Part shown: positions 35,927 to 45,603 of the stretch, one piece after another
How the letters are laid out: each line of letters starts with the position of its first letter
How positions within the stretch are numbered: position 1 is the first letter of the stretch
DNA from: Maratus speciosus
Taxonomy: Eukaryota > Arthropoda > Arachnida > Araneae > Salticidae
Assembly (NCBI GenBank): GCA_963932465.1
Contig: OZ010790.1
Span: 348,961,087 to 349,025,086, forward strand
Direction: 5' to 3'
Length of the DNA stretch: 64,000 nucleotides
Position numbers and translations under genes: made by a program
Notes under the pieces: model-generated
Database searches by the model: none
Seen by the model: only the letters and a program-made list of their open reading frames with translations
Told to the model about the DNA's origin: nothing

Positions 35927-36812
35927 ATGTCCGCTAAACAAATTCCCATAAACATTATCCAATTTGATGAGATTCGGATTTCCTTAAATTCTTTTTTAAT
36001 CAGATTAGGTCAGTTGCTGAAATTGATATGTAAAGCCCTCAAACTATCATTGCTGTACTTACAGGCAAGTTAGTAGGACCGACTCAGAAATTTTATGCAC
36101 AAAATCCGGAACTTCAAAAAATTAACGATTTAAATACGCTTGAAAAAGAATTTGCTGCATTTTTCTCACCTCTTAGTAAATGTGTTGCAAGTGTTGAACT
36201 TTCTAGTTTATCTCTTTTGCCAGAGGAATCTATTAAAAATCTGGCACATCGATTAAATGTGTTTGCCGCAACAGTGTATGCTGAAATAAATGATGAGAAT
36301 CATCGCAACACAATTAAATTAAAGAAATTTTTGGAGGCTGTGCCAGCAAACATAAGAATTAAATTACAAGAAGAGGGTATTAATGATTATCGTACTGCTG
36401 TTGAAAGAGCACAGGTATTACACGAGATGCTGCATAATGAAAAAATTCTGCATTCATTGCCCTCCGTCAGTAAATCTCAAAATAATTTCGATCAACAACT
36501 AAAAGAATATCAGAAAAAACTTAACGCGTTGTCAGTTGTACCGCCAGAAACCAAAACAGAAAATGTAAACAATAATATGCAATATAGGCCGAAATATAAC
36601 TCGAATGCACTGCGCTACAGAAAAAATATCAAAACGCGAAACTTCCCCAAACATTTTTTCCCTCACAAATTTCCCCAAGGGAAAGTTGTTACCTGCCAAC
36701 TTTGCTTCAGAAATGGCCACCAGGCCCAAGCGCGTTTTAAATGGAAGAGAGCTAACACACAGAGAAAGGGACATTTTAACAAAAATTACAATCACCAATT
36801 TCAGGAAAACTA
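35927..36812 (+). pseudogene. gag: Ty3/Gypsy gag, frameshifted
   Basis: The probable start is the ATG at 35927 (MSAKQIPINIIQFDEI). That frame closes after about 50 codons, and the homologous reading resumes in another frame near 36040 (LVGPTQKFYAQNPELQKI, then an open frame to 36812). The central part, with many Leu/Glu/Lys and the LAHRLNVFAATVYAEINDEN stretch, has the helical look of retrotransposon capsid. Near the C-terminus lies a zinc knuckle, CQLCFRNGHQAQAR, where the final Cys of CX2CX4HX4C is Arg (CGT). The following stretch is basic and Asn-rich. It lies directly upstream of a protease, as expected in Gypsy elements. At least one frameshift and a lost zinc ligand argue for an inactive gene. 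Confidence 0.75.
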
Positions 36813-36845
36813 AAACAGAGATACAATTTTTATGGTAATGGCTTT

Positions 36846-37867
36846 GTGCCTCAACAATACAACTTAACATCAGCAACATTTCCTGTTGACCCTGCATTAC
36901 CCAAAATTTCGAATGACAGGTTAGTTAATTCAACTGGTTCAAAAACTTCAGACGTCATTAGAATAGCAAATAATGTCGCTACTCAAACAGTAAATGAAAG
37001 CGATAATAATGTACACATCATTTGTAGTGTAAACACTCATTTTCTATCACTCCCTCTTGCAAAGGCCACGATAGCAAACCATAATATCACACTTTTAGCT
37101 GATTCTGGAAGTAGCATTTCGTTGCTTTTACAAAAATTATTTAATGAACGTAAGCCTATATTAAATACAAGAGGTTGTCAACAGCCATAAGTATTAAAAC
37201 AGTTAATTCAGATGTCTCTTTTTCTTCATGTATTAGAGCATCAATTAAGTTAAAAAAGAAATCCTTCTCGCATCATTTTTATATAGTTAATATTCTAGAA
37301 TCCTCCAGTTTTGAAGGCATTCTCGGATTCGACTTCATGAGTAAATTTAATATCATCGCTGACACTTTCAATAAGTGCATTCACATAAACAACAACTTGA
37401 CCATTCTATTAGAAACCTCTGACACTACTTCAAAAGTCAGTGAAGGTGATCAACGTAACACTATATGTGATGTTGTGACAAATAAAGATGTTTTCTTAAC
37501 TCGCAAAAACATTTTAGAACCGCAAGAGCAAACATGGTGCTCTGTTTACACTAACAACAACAACAAAGATGACATGAATTATTTATTTGAATATTTGGCA
37601 CATAAACAAGAATTATTAGGTCATGATGCCATTATTCAGGTAAATAATAAATCAAAACATAAAAAGAAAACTTCACAATTAAATAATTTCTTTTCTATTT
37701 CGCTTAAAAGTAATTCTGACAGTACCATTCATCTTCCTCAACACACAAAAATAGATCATTTATCTGAGGTCGAGGAAATTCTTGAGTACCCCTCTGATAA
37801 TATTGACAAGCATCATAACTCAGAACAGCACTTCCTAAACTTTATCTCGGCATCTAATGAAACATAA
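36846..37867 (+). pseudogene. pol: Ty3/Gypsy pol: aspartic protease region
   Basis: The active-site motif is LLADSGSSISLL, with the Asp codon at 37101-37103; D-S/T-G is the hallmark of retroviral-type aspartic proteases. The frame closes at 37190, and the rest continues in another frame from about 37175. It includes FEGILGFDFMSKFNII at 37310-37355, matching the ILG(xD) motif at the end of these proteases. The C-terminal 150 residues to 37867 are polar linker between protease and reverse transcriptase. A frameshift between 37160 and 37190 breaks it. Confidence 0.8.
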
Positions 37868-38020
37868 AAAAAAAGGAAAGATGATTTATCAGCTAACGAT
37901 TTTAATCTTACACATCTAAATTCTATTGAAGCAAATACATTGACTAATTATTACTTAAATATTACTCCGCTTTTTCAAAATAGTTATAAACACCATAGTT
38001 AGGACATACTGATAAAATTG
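37868..38020 (+). pseudogene. pol: Ty3/Gypsy pol: protease-RT linker
   Basis: After the stop at 37865-37867, the same frame continues with KKRKDDLSANDFNLTHL and NTLTNYYLNITPLFQNSY to a second stop at about 38000. It is interrupted by the DNA element at 38023. The pre-RT segments of Gypsy pol usually look like this (L..hL....l..ll..f..vF). It resumes at about 39256. Confidence 0.55.
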
Positions 38021-38022
38021 TA

Positions 38023-39253
38023 CAGTCGTGGAATAAAAATAAACACCCCCTACTAACTTCTCAACAAATTATCGTAGAAGAAAGTTACTGGTACCGAACG
38101 ATTGGAAATAAAGTCTACTTTAAAGTGATGCATTTAAAATTTGCTTAAGGGGCCATCTACATATTAAAACGAGCCACAACTTTGTTTTTTTTTAATAGCA
38201 GTACAGAAATCTGACAGCATAAATGAACTCTACACCTTTCAATTAGCCTATAAACAAATTTTTATTGCAATTCGTGCTATAAGTTTCCGAGAAATTAATT
38301 ATATTAAAATGAGCGTATTTTAAGGTCTGTACAGGGCTCGCACCGTTCCTAACATTTTTGCACTTTGCTACCAGTCTTTTAATTAAGAATTCTTCGTGGT
38401 ATATCCTTTTGACATCTATAATAGAATTATACAACTATGATTATCGTTTTAATTTAGTGGTAGCAAAGTACGAAAATTTTGGGAACGCTGCGAGCACAGA
38501 CCTGTATCCAAATTGAAGTTCCGAACTCGAATGTTATCCGAGAGAGCCGCCTTTTTGATTAAGGCACGTTTAAGCGTCAATGAAACCTGTTTGGTTACAG
38601 GATAGCAGAATAAATTTCAAAAATTTACTCACTTCTATCATAGACGGCCCTTTAAGCCATCATTTTGCCGTTTTTAAGCATAATTTGTAAACTACTTGGA
38701 AGAAAAATGTAAAATTTTGAATTTCCATAAAGCAGGACTTAATAAATCTAAATTCATCAAAAAAATTGTATGCTGCAATTCATAATTTTTTCGAATATTA
38801 ATTTTATAATTCATAATTCATATCATAAAATTATAAAATTTTCAAATTCAACTTATTTATGTTTGGTTATATTAGTATTATTGCTACACAAAAAATTTGT
38901 TCATTAGGAGCATAATTTCAAGAGATATAAATAAAAATATGAAAATGTAATTTAACATTAGAAATAATAAAGTTTGAATGTCTATAATTCAAAAACTTAT
39001 CATTCGAATGACTTGAAATTTTGTTTCTAGGCATATTTTGAACCGAAGATTTGAAATATCTTGTTAAATTTGGGTACTGCCATTAAAAAATGAAGTTTGG
39101 ATTCGTTTTAATATGTATATGGCCCTCTAAGCAAATTTTATACACACCCTTTAAAAGTAGACTTTATTTCCAATCGTCCGGTACCAGTAACTTTCTTCTA
39201 CGATAATTTATTGAGGAGTTAGTAAGGGGTGTTTACTTTTTTTTCCACGAATG
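38023..39253. mobile_element. Tc1/mariner-like element inserted in pol
   Basis: The ends CAGTCGTGGAATAAAAATAA and CATTCGTGGAAAAAAAAGTA (complement of right end) are inverted repeats, both continuing to ACACCCC. Similarity continues for about 150 bp, including 'cgtagaagaaagttactggt' mirrored. TA flanks both sides (38021-38022 and 39254-39255). Removing it joins the two parts of pol. The interior is AT-rich with no transposase motif, so it is a non-autonomous copy of 1231 bp. The minus-strand frame 38243-38434 is not a gene. Confidence 0.85.
38323..38505. mobile_element. MITE nested inside the element in pol
   Basis: Inverted repeats of about 50 bp: left 'aggtctgtacagggctcgca' to 'actttgctacc', right 'ggtagcaaagta' to 'gctgcgagcacagacctg'. 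The CAGGGCTCGCACC portion resembles hAT-type ends. The left copy has a few extra bases (acagg) absent from the right. Confidence 0.7.
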
Positions 39254-39255
39254 TA

Positions 39256-40150
39256 CCTGATTTGAAGTTTATTAATGATTACCCTATAAAAACACTTCCA
39301 TTCCCCCTTCCTCAATCTTTGCAAAAAGGTGCTTTGGAACATATTAAGCAACTACTTGAAGCCAAAGTTATTGAACGTCACTGTTCAGAATGGGCTTGTC
39401 CGATGCTACTGGTCAAAAAGAAACCAGACGGAACTGATAAACAAAAATTCAGGCTCGCACTAGATCGCCGAATGGTCAACACGGTCATTCAAGGCTCATC
39501 TTACCCCAATCCAAAAATTCAAACTATCATTTCAAATCTTTCTCAATACAGCTATTTTTCTTCTCTCGACTTTCATCAGGCATATCATCAAATTGATTTA
39601 CCAGCAAAATATCAAAACCAAATTACGTTTACTACTATTTTCGGTTCTTTTAGATATAAGAGATTAGTGTTCGGATTAAAAAATAGCGCTTCTATTTTCC
39701 AAGCTTTGATGGACTCTTTGCTTGACGAATTGCAATTAGATGGTGTATATACATATCAGGATGATTTCATTGTTGGTGCAAATTCTTGTGATGAAATGTG
39801 TAATAAGTTAGACAAAATTCTCTCTATCTTAGTCAAATATAACTTGACGCTGTCTCCTAATAAATGTACTTATCATTAAACTAGCATTGACTATTTGGGA
39901 TTTAATGTAGAAAATCAGCCTGTTTCCCCAATTCAGCCAAATATAATAAAAATAACATCTTTTCCCACGCCTACAACTAAACGTCAATTAAAAAGACTCA
40001 TAGGTGTTATTACGTTTTATAAGTCTCTAATTCCATCCTTTTCTGAGTTAGTACAGCCGCTGATAAACCTAACTACTCCAAAAGCTGAATTTAAAGGGAC
40101 TGTTAAACATCAAGAAATTGTGGACACAATAAAGGAAATTTATTTTCTTT
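39256..40150 (+). pseudogene. pol: Ty3/Gypsy pol: reverse transcriptase
   Basis: The domain starts just after the inserted DNA element (PDLKFINDYPIKTLPFPLP). It contains VIERHCSEWACPMLLVKKK, FRLALDRRMVN, SLDFHQAYHQI (first catalytic Asp), FGSFRYKRLVFGLKNS and the YQDD box at 39754-39765. Most Gypsy elements have Y(V/I/L)DD, so Gln before DD is unusual. An in-frame stop at 39877-39879 splits the frame. After it come IDYLGFNV, the SFPTPTTKRQLKRLIGV palm/thumb motif and IPSFSELVQPLINLT. The frame is lost near 40150. Motif order and content are those of Metaviridae reverse transcriptase. Confidence 0.9.
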
Positions 40151-40560
40151 AACTTTCCCATGGTCAGGTTGCCAGATTGGAACAAGAAATTTTATTTAAA
40201 TACTGATGCGTCAAAGGTTTCTATTTCTGGTGTTTTATTATAAGAGCATGTTCAAAAGCTTTTACCAGTTGCACTTTCTCCAAATCTCTAAAAGCGTCAG
40301 AACAAAAGTACCCTGCACTTAAATTAGAGCTTATGGAAATTTATAAATCTGTTACTGCTTTCAAATATTATTTATATAACAAAGAATTTGTAATTCTTTC
40401 TGACAGTAAACCCTTAGAAAAGTACAACAAGACTACCAATCCAGCTGATATTATCGCTCGTTGGTTCATGGAGCTTTCAGAGTACTCATACATATTTAAA
40501 CATATCCCTGGTAAAAAAATGTTCTTGCTGGTTATTTATCTCGCTGTAATTTTAAAAACA
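40150..40560 (+). pseudogene. pol: Ty3/Gypsy pol: RNase H
   Basis: Three reading frames are needed. NTDASKVSISGVLL gives the first catalytic Asp (codon 40205-40207). LELMEIYKSVTAFKYYL has the conserved Glu region. FVILSDSKPLEKYN carries the second Asp (40402-40404), followed by IIARWFMELSEYSYIFKHIPG. Another frameshift follows at the A-run near 40516-40523, after which AGYLSR, the usual end of Gypsy RNase H (DxLSR), is readable. Residue content matches the RNase H that follows RT in Ty3/Gypsy elements. Confidence 0.8.
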
Positions 40561-42032
40561 ATCAACAAACTCTTGTTACTAATCCTGAACTTATCCAGGA
40601 CCCTCAACCATTACCTATTGTTGACTATGATACACCCGACAGTAATAATTCATGTTCAAAGGCCACTAAGAAGTATGTTAACTATCTTGTATCTGGTAAA
40701 CAAACAAATCCAGATCCTTTATTGGAGATTTCAAATGACACTTTATGCACGGAACAAAAAAATGACTCCATTTTGTCCACTCTTTACAATGAAATTCTAA
40801 ATAAATGAACTTCTCAAAAATTTCCTAATTATTTCATACAACCTAATTCGAAAGTCTTAATGTTAAAGAAAGAAAACAACTTTAGCAACACTTTTTCATA
40901 TCACATTGTTGTTCCTAATTCTCTTAAAAGAAAAGTCTTAACAATTTCACATTTATCTCACTTTGGTTTTAATAAGACCTATGAATTCCTATCATCTAGA
41001 TATTTTTGGAAAGACATGTATGTTGACACTTTAAACTTTGAAGCTTCGTGTGCCAAATGTTTTCAATGTAAACATAATCGAACCCTTCCTACAACCTTAC
41101 AGCCCACCTACACACCCAGATACCCTGGTCATACTATCAGCACAGATCTCGTTGGACATTTTGCTAACGGTAAATATGTATTAACTATTACAGATCACTT
41201 TTCAAGACATGTTGAACTTTTTCCACTTAATGATATATCTGCAGCTAAAGTCGTTAAATGTTTATTCTTTTATATAACCACCTTTGGGAGACCTTCTGTT
41301 GTCTTGTCAGACTTAGGACCCCAATATACACCTCAAGTAGTATATAACATTTTCAGTGATACTCTAGGCATTAAGGTACTTCAGAGCTCTGTCTCGGGGC
41401 GACAATCCAACTCGATTTCTGAGCGAATCAATAAATCAATCAAATCATCTGTTAATATACTCTTACAGGAAGGTCACTTATTTGAAAATGAAATATTTAT
41501 AAACAAGTCACTCTATAACAGTTCAAAACACTCAACTACATTATTCTGTCCTAATCTTCTGCACTTTGGACGTGAACTTTCATTAATTTTTGACACTTTT
41601 GATCAGTGTAACAATCAAACATTTCTAGATAAACACATTCAAATACATAAACTGCTTGAAGATTTACACAAAATATATGACAAGGCTTACAATAACATTA
41701 AAACAACTCAGGATAAAAGATATAAACGTTATAGTCAAAAAGTTAAATTAAGACCCATTTGTGTTAAAGATATTGTATACTTAAAATCTGTTGATAAATT
41801 CAAAGCTAGATATACTGGACCATACATTATAACGTTCGAACATTCACCTGTGTTATTTTCGATCAAGAGGTTGTATGCTGTTGATAATACAGCATTTCGT
41901 GTGCACATTGATAGATTACTTCTTGCACCGCCTCGATATGGACATTTATTTGATGCGAGAAGTCACTTAAACAATAACATTTTTTCTAATGTTTATCAAC
42001 CACACACTTATAACCTGAGAAAAAGAAAGTAA
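40560..42032 (+). pseudogene. pol: Ty3/Gypsy pol: integrase
   Basis: The best preserved part is an open frame of 390 residues from 40860 to 42032. Residues 31-67 hold the HHCC zinc domain (H31, H34, C64, C67, with RYFW between). The catalytic core has D96 (ISTDLVGHF), D151 (VLSDLGPQY) and E188 (SNSISERIN). Spacing between the last two is 36 rather than the usual 35 residues. The C-terminal part has a GPY motif (RYTGPYIIT, codons for GPY at 41817-41825). A stop at about 40806 separates it from the upstream RNase H linker. There is no chromodomain and no envelope-like frame after it. The core is intact in frame, but the rest of pol is broken, so the element cannot be autonomous. Confidence 0.9.
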
Positions 42033-43312
42033 TGTACCATTGTTTACAACTTCAATTTTTTCTTATGACATGTATTGTGAAGCTAGGTGTTCAACCAATG
42101 GCCATGGTTGTACGTATGTTGCTTACAACTGATCTTTGACAACATTATGGCTGGCCTATGATTGTTCGCTTCGAAGAACACCTGTGAACAATATTTTGTA
42201 TCGCTTTACACTCTTTTCATGTCACTTTACACCCTTATGATATCTACATACACTTAACTATTATTTAATTTTTTTTTTATTTTTGTCATTCTCTAACTTA
42301 ACACTTAATTTACATTTTAGTTCTTTTTTAAAGCTACATTTTATTTAACAGTGATAACTGTAGCATTTAATAGTTACATTTGGCAAAACTACATTTACAA
42401 AACTACTTTTAGTCTTTTTTTCTCAAATAACTTGATCACATTATCTTTTAAGTCAACCAGTTAGTTACCTTTTAATGATATGACTTATGCATTATTTAAC
42501 CTGATTGTGACATTGTTTTTTTCTCGTCTCTCTTCACTCTAGGATTGTCTGCCACTTTTTGTTTTGACATATATCAATTTTATTTTACTTTTTCTAATTT
42601 ACCCCCTTCGAAACTTTGTTCCCGTTCAAAATCATTGCCCTAAGGGGTCTAAGCTTCATTGTGTTGAGAGACAACCCCTTTGAATTGGAGTTCCAATTCA
42701 CATAAAAAAAATCAACTTTTGCTAGTAAACCGACGTGTGCTCCTTTAGAGGACCGCTAGTGTCTTCGGAGGAGCAGGGACTCGTATATGTGGGCGCTGTA
42801 TGAGTCTCAAAACTCCCTCCTCCTCTAAGGCCTTCCGCCTTAAAGCCCTAAGCCGACGCCATAATACTTGTGGTCTACACAAGATTAAGAGTGACATACT
42901 TTTTTATGGGCGTGCACCATGCACCTCTTTTTTTTGTCATCCTATGCTGCGTGCATAAACAATATATATTTTTTTCTTTTATAATCATTTTTTTTCATTT
43001 CTTACATCATATTACATTTGCATTTTATTTTACAAATATATGTATTTCAGTTATTACCATGTCCATTACCTTTAGTGTTGCATTTGTGTTTATATATTAT
43101 ATTTTCTTATTGTTGGTATTGTGTTTAATTCATAAAATGATCCTAATCAGGATCGCTATTTTCATGAAAAGCAGTCAATGTAATATTTATATGCTGCTTA
43201 AGTTTTTGCTGTCATAGTAGATTCAATAAAAAAGTAATTAGAATATAAGAATTCATAAAATCACTTAGGACTGGTGAACTATTGATTAAAGAGATTTTTC
43301 ATGACAGCAACT
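42033..43312 (+). other. Region downstream of integrase
   Basis: AT-rich to about 42600, then a somewhat GC-richer block (42600-42900). That block contains CCCTAAGGGGTC followed by TGTTGAGAGACAACCCC at about 42660. A purine-rich AAGGGG before TGT...would suit a polypurine tract and the start of a 3' LTR, but no copy of this sequence exists 5' of gag in the window. The hydrophobic frame 42870-43217 (115 residues, Phe/Ile rich) has no recognised domain; I do not call it an envelope. Confidence 0.4.
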
Positions 43313-43552
43313 TGCTTTAAAAAAACTTTTCTATTTGTAAAATATATTTATATGTGTAATTGATATTTTCTTTATTGCCTATGCACACCGGTCAACAAAA
43401 GTTCTTTTTTTGCGGTGTGCAGGTGATATAAATAACGACTATTCCGTTATATATGTTTTCGTTCTAGTCCCTCCTCCCCACACTTCGCAGTTTCACTTCA
43501 AAATTCAATTTAATACTTTATTTATTTTTGTGTAGTATTTTCATCCACCGCG
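43313..43552 (+). repeat. Q-P repeat, right of the Gypsy element
   Basis: A complete copy of the Q and P modules described at 33013-33313, in the same orientation and about 90% similar by eye. It places the retroelement between 33313 and 43313 and shows that the modules were a tandem array before insertion. The left partner is truncated inside P, so some bases were lost at the junction. Confidence 0.75.
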
Positions 43553-44049
43553 GTTCCTAAATTAAAGCTAAGATTTAAAAATATATCGCTTGTGTTAATA
43601 GCCCCTCACATTTAAATTAAACTATTTTGGTTACTCATTTCCTTTAAGAAAATAAAACCAGTGATTCAGTCTTCCAATCCTACTTTGAGATACTTTCTCA
43701 CATAAGATTTAACCTTGCAGAAAAACGTTACTGCTATCAGTTCATACCAAAGTATTTTAATTTCTCTTCTTGCCTTATTTGGTCATGCATCCAGCACATC
43801 ATTAAAAATCACTTAACATGTAATCTATTCATTAGATTTATTTTCGCACTGCAGCTTAAAATCCAGACCGTTATATTCAATGTATTATAATGCGGCATAT
43901 TTTTGTAACAGCTGCAGGCTGCATCTGTCTCAGCAACTGCAATTTCCCATGGCCTTTTGCCTAAAGATTCTATGATTGTCTTCCCTCATCTCTTTAATCA
44001 GAAACATTTTTACGTTTTACTTAACCGCATTTGTATCAAAGTACAAATA
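43553..44049. other. No gene recognised
   Basis: Unique-looking AT-rich sequence inside the 12.5 kb element. It may belong to the original element, but it has no readable transposase motif on either strand. Confidence 0.4.
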
Positions 44050-44449
44050 GTCCAAGAGCCGACAGCATTAAAATCTATGTTATCAAGGACAAGAAAAAAA
44101 CCTTTATTTTATGGGAGGTACAAATAGGGGAATCTGATGATCAATGTCTGCCGGAAGCGAAGTGGTGCATAAGACAAAAATCAATACCACCAGTGGATCA
44201 ATCGTAGGTTTATCATCGTGCTTGTCCTACAGCTAACCTGCATGTTTTCATGCCTTTGTTTGCAGGACAAACACAATGATAAATCAACGGGTCAACCACT
44301 GGTGGTATTAATTTTTCGGTTATGCACCACTTCACTTCCGGCAGACATGGATCATTAGATTCCCCTATTTCTACTCTCCCATAAAATAAAGGATTTTTTC
44401 TTATGCTTGATAACATAGGTTTTCGTGCTGTCGGCTCTTGGACTAAGAG
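44050..44449. repeat. Palindrome of about 400 bp
   Basis: The left arm (from 'agtccaagagccgacagc' at 44051) and right arm (ending 'gctgtcggctcttggact') are inverted copies. Mirrored internal landmarks are 'ctatgttatcaag', 'ttattttatggga', 'ttccggcagacat' and 'gataaatcaac'. The arms are about 170 bp and the loop about 50 bp. The open frames on both strands here are consequences of the palindrome. Confidence 0.75.
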
Positions 44450-44875
44450 TATCTTTTCATTTCCCAGAGCACAAAAATCTGGTAATCAAGAATCTGGTAC
44501 CCCTGTACGCAATTCAACTACATATAAGTGCACCGCATCTATATGGTCAATCCTTTTTACCAGCCAATGTTTTTGTTTCCCTTGTGCATGGCGTAAAATA
44601 CTTGTATATTGGCGATATTGTAACACGCCAAGTACGTGAATTTTAACTGCGTAATCAAGTCACTTTGGCTCTGACTCTAGCCTCATGATGCTGCTCTAAA
44701 AAGAGGATAATGTTTTCATCCCCTCCTTGTACGTCTCCCCGGGGCATTTTAAGATACAATAAAGAACTCTTCGTATATCTTATTGGAGTTTTTTTTAACA
44801 TCTTACTATACCTGAATTTTTACATGTTTTGCGTTTACGCTCAGCCACGGCCTTAAAGAACCACCAATCTCCATC

Positions 44876-45258
44876 ATAAGGAGGGAGGATGTATTCCAGG
44901 AGGCGCTATAGTAGACACAAAGGGGGTCATTTTTCTAACTTTTGCCGACCCCTAGATGTGACATACTGTTGGAATGGCCTTTGAATACTTATTCATGCTA
45001 TGCACCTCCCTAGCACTTTCTCCCAAATTTATTCCCGGGGGGGGGAAGAATGATGTCCGCAAAAGAATGATGTCCCCCCCCACCGGGAGTGGAAATTTAG
45101 GGCGAGGGGTCAGGAGATGCATAGCATGAATAAGTTGTCACAGGTTTTTCCAACAATATGTCACATGTGGCGGGTCGGCAAAAGTTAGAAAAATGACCCC
45201 TATGAGTCAACTATCGCGCATCCTGGAATATATCCTCCACCCCCCCCCCTCCCTCTTT
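44876..45258. repeat. Palindrome of about 380 bp with G/C-run core
   Basis: 'tattccaggaggcgctatag', 'gtcatttttctaacttttgc' and 'cttattcatgctatgca' are mirrored on the right. The centre is CCCGGGGGGGGG / CCCCCCCCACCGGG around two copies of 'agaatgatgtcc'. It abuts the right terminal repeat of the 12.5 kb element. Confidence 0.75.
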
Positions 45259-45558
45259 GAAATACTGGTTGCACAAAAGTGTTACTGTGCACACTGACTA
45301 TATAGAAAAGGACTCATAAAATGTAGCAATTTCATACATTTCACTCAATTATTTGTTTGTGAGGGCAAAAACTTATTTGATACACCCTCACATACCATGT
45401 GGATTTTTTTTCAAACTGCCTATTCCTCTGTTTCTTAAGTTTAACTACGCAATACATCTTCCAATTATTCATACTAAAATATTTCTGAATAGCTATGAAC
45501 TATAAACAATATTATTTTAGTATTAGTAAATAGTACTTTAGATATTCTCCCTTCTTTG

Positions 45559-45559
<1 letters not shown>

Positions 45560-45600
<41 letters not shown>
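45560..45600 (+). repeat. Poly-A tract of about 40 bases
   Basis: The longest homopolymer in the window. No retroposon body was recognised beside it. Confidence 0.9.

Positions 45601-45603
<3 letters not shown>

Larger units (their letters stand above)
32870..45392. mobile_element. 12.5 kb TIR-bounded composite element
   Basis: An inverted repeat of about 140 bp lies at both ends. The left is 32870-33012. The right is about 45258-45392, where the complement reads GAGGGTGTATCAAATAAG, TTTTTGCCCTCA, GTCCTTTTCTATATAGTCAG, CAGTAACAC. TA is present at both outer borders (32868-32869 and 45393-45394). Inside are the P/Q repeats, the GC-rich tandem repeat, the Gypsy retrotransposon and two palindromes. 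The simplest reading is a mariner-type element of about 2-2.5 kb expanded by later insertions. Two independent short copies facing each other is the alternative. No transposase was found in the non-Gypsy part. Confidence 0.6.

Noticed and set aside
36532..36897. 121-residue minus-strand frame over gag
   Set aside because: It is the reverse reading of the gag coding region, which has better support on the plus strand.
42656..42900. 3' LTR of the Gypsy element starting TGTTGAGAG
   Set aside because: The purine-rich tract before it is suggestive, but no direct copy was found 5' of gag.
42870..43217. Hydrophobic 115-residue frame after integrase, considered as an envelope gene
   Set aside because: No signal peptide, cleavage site or fusion motif could be recognised; the sequence is Phe/Ile-rich because the DNA is T-rich.
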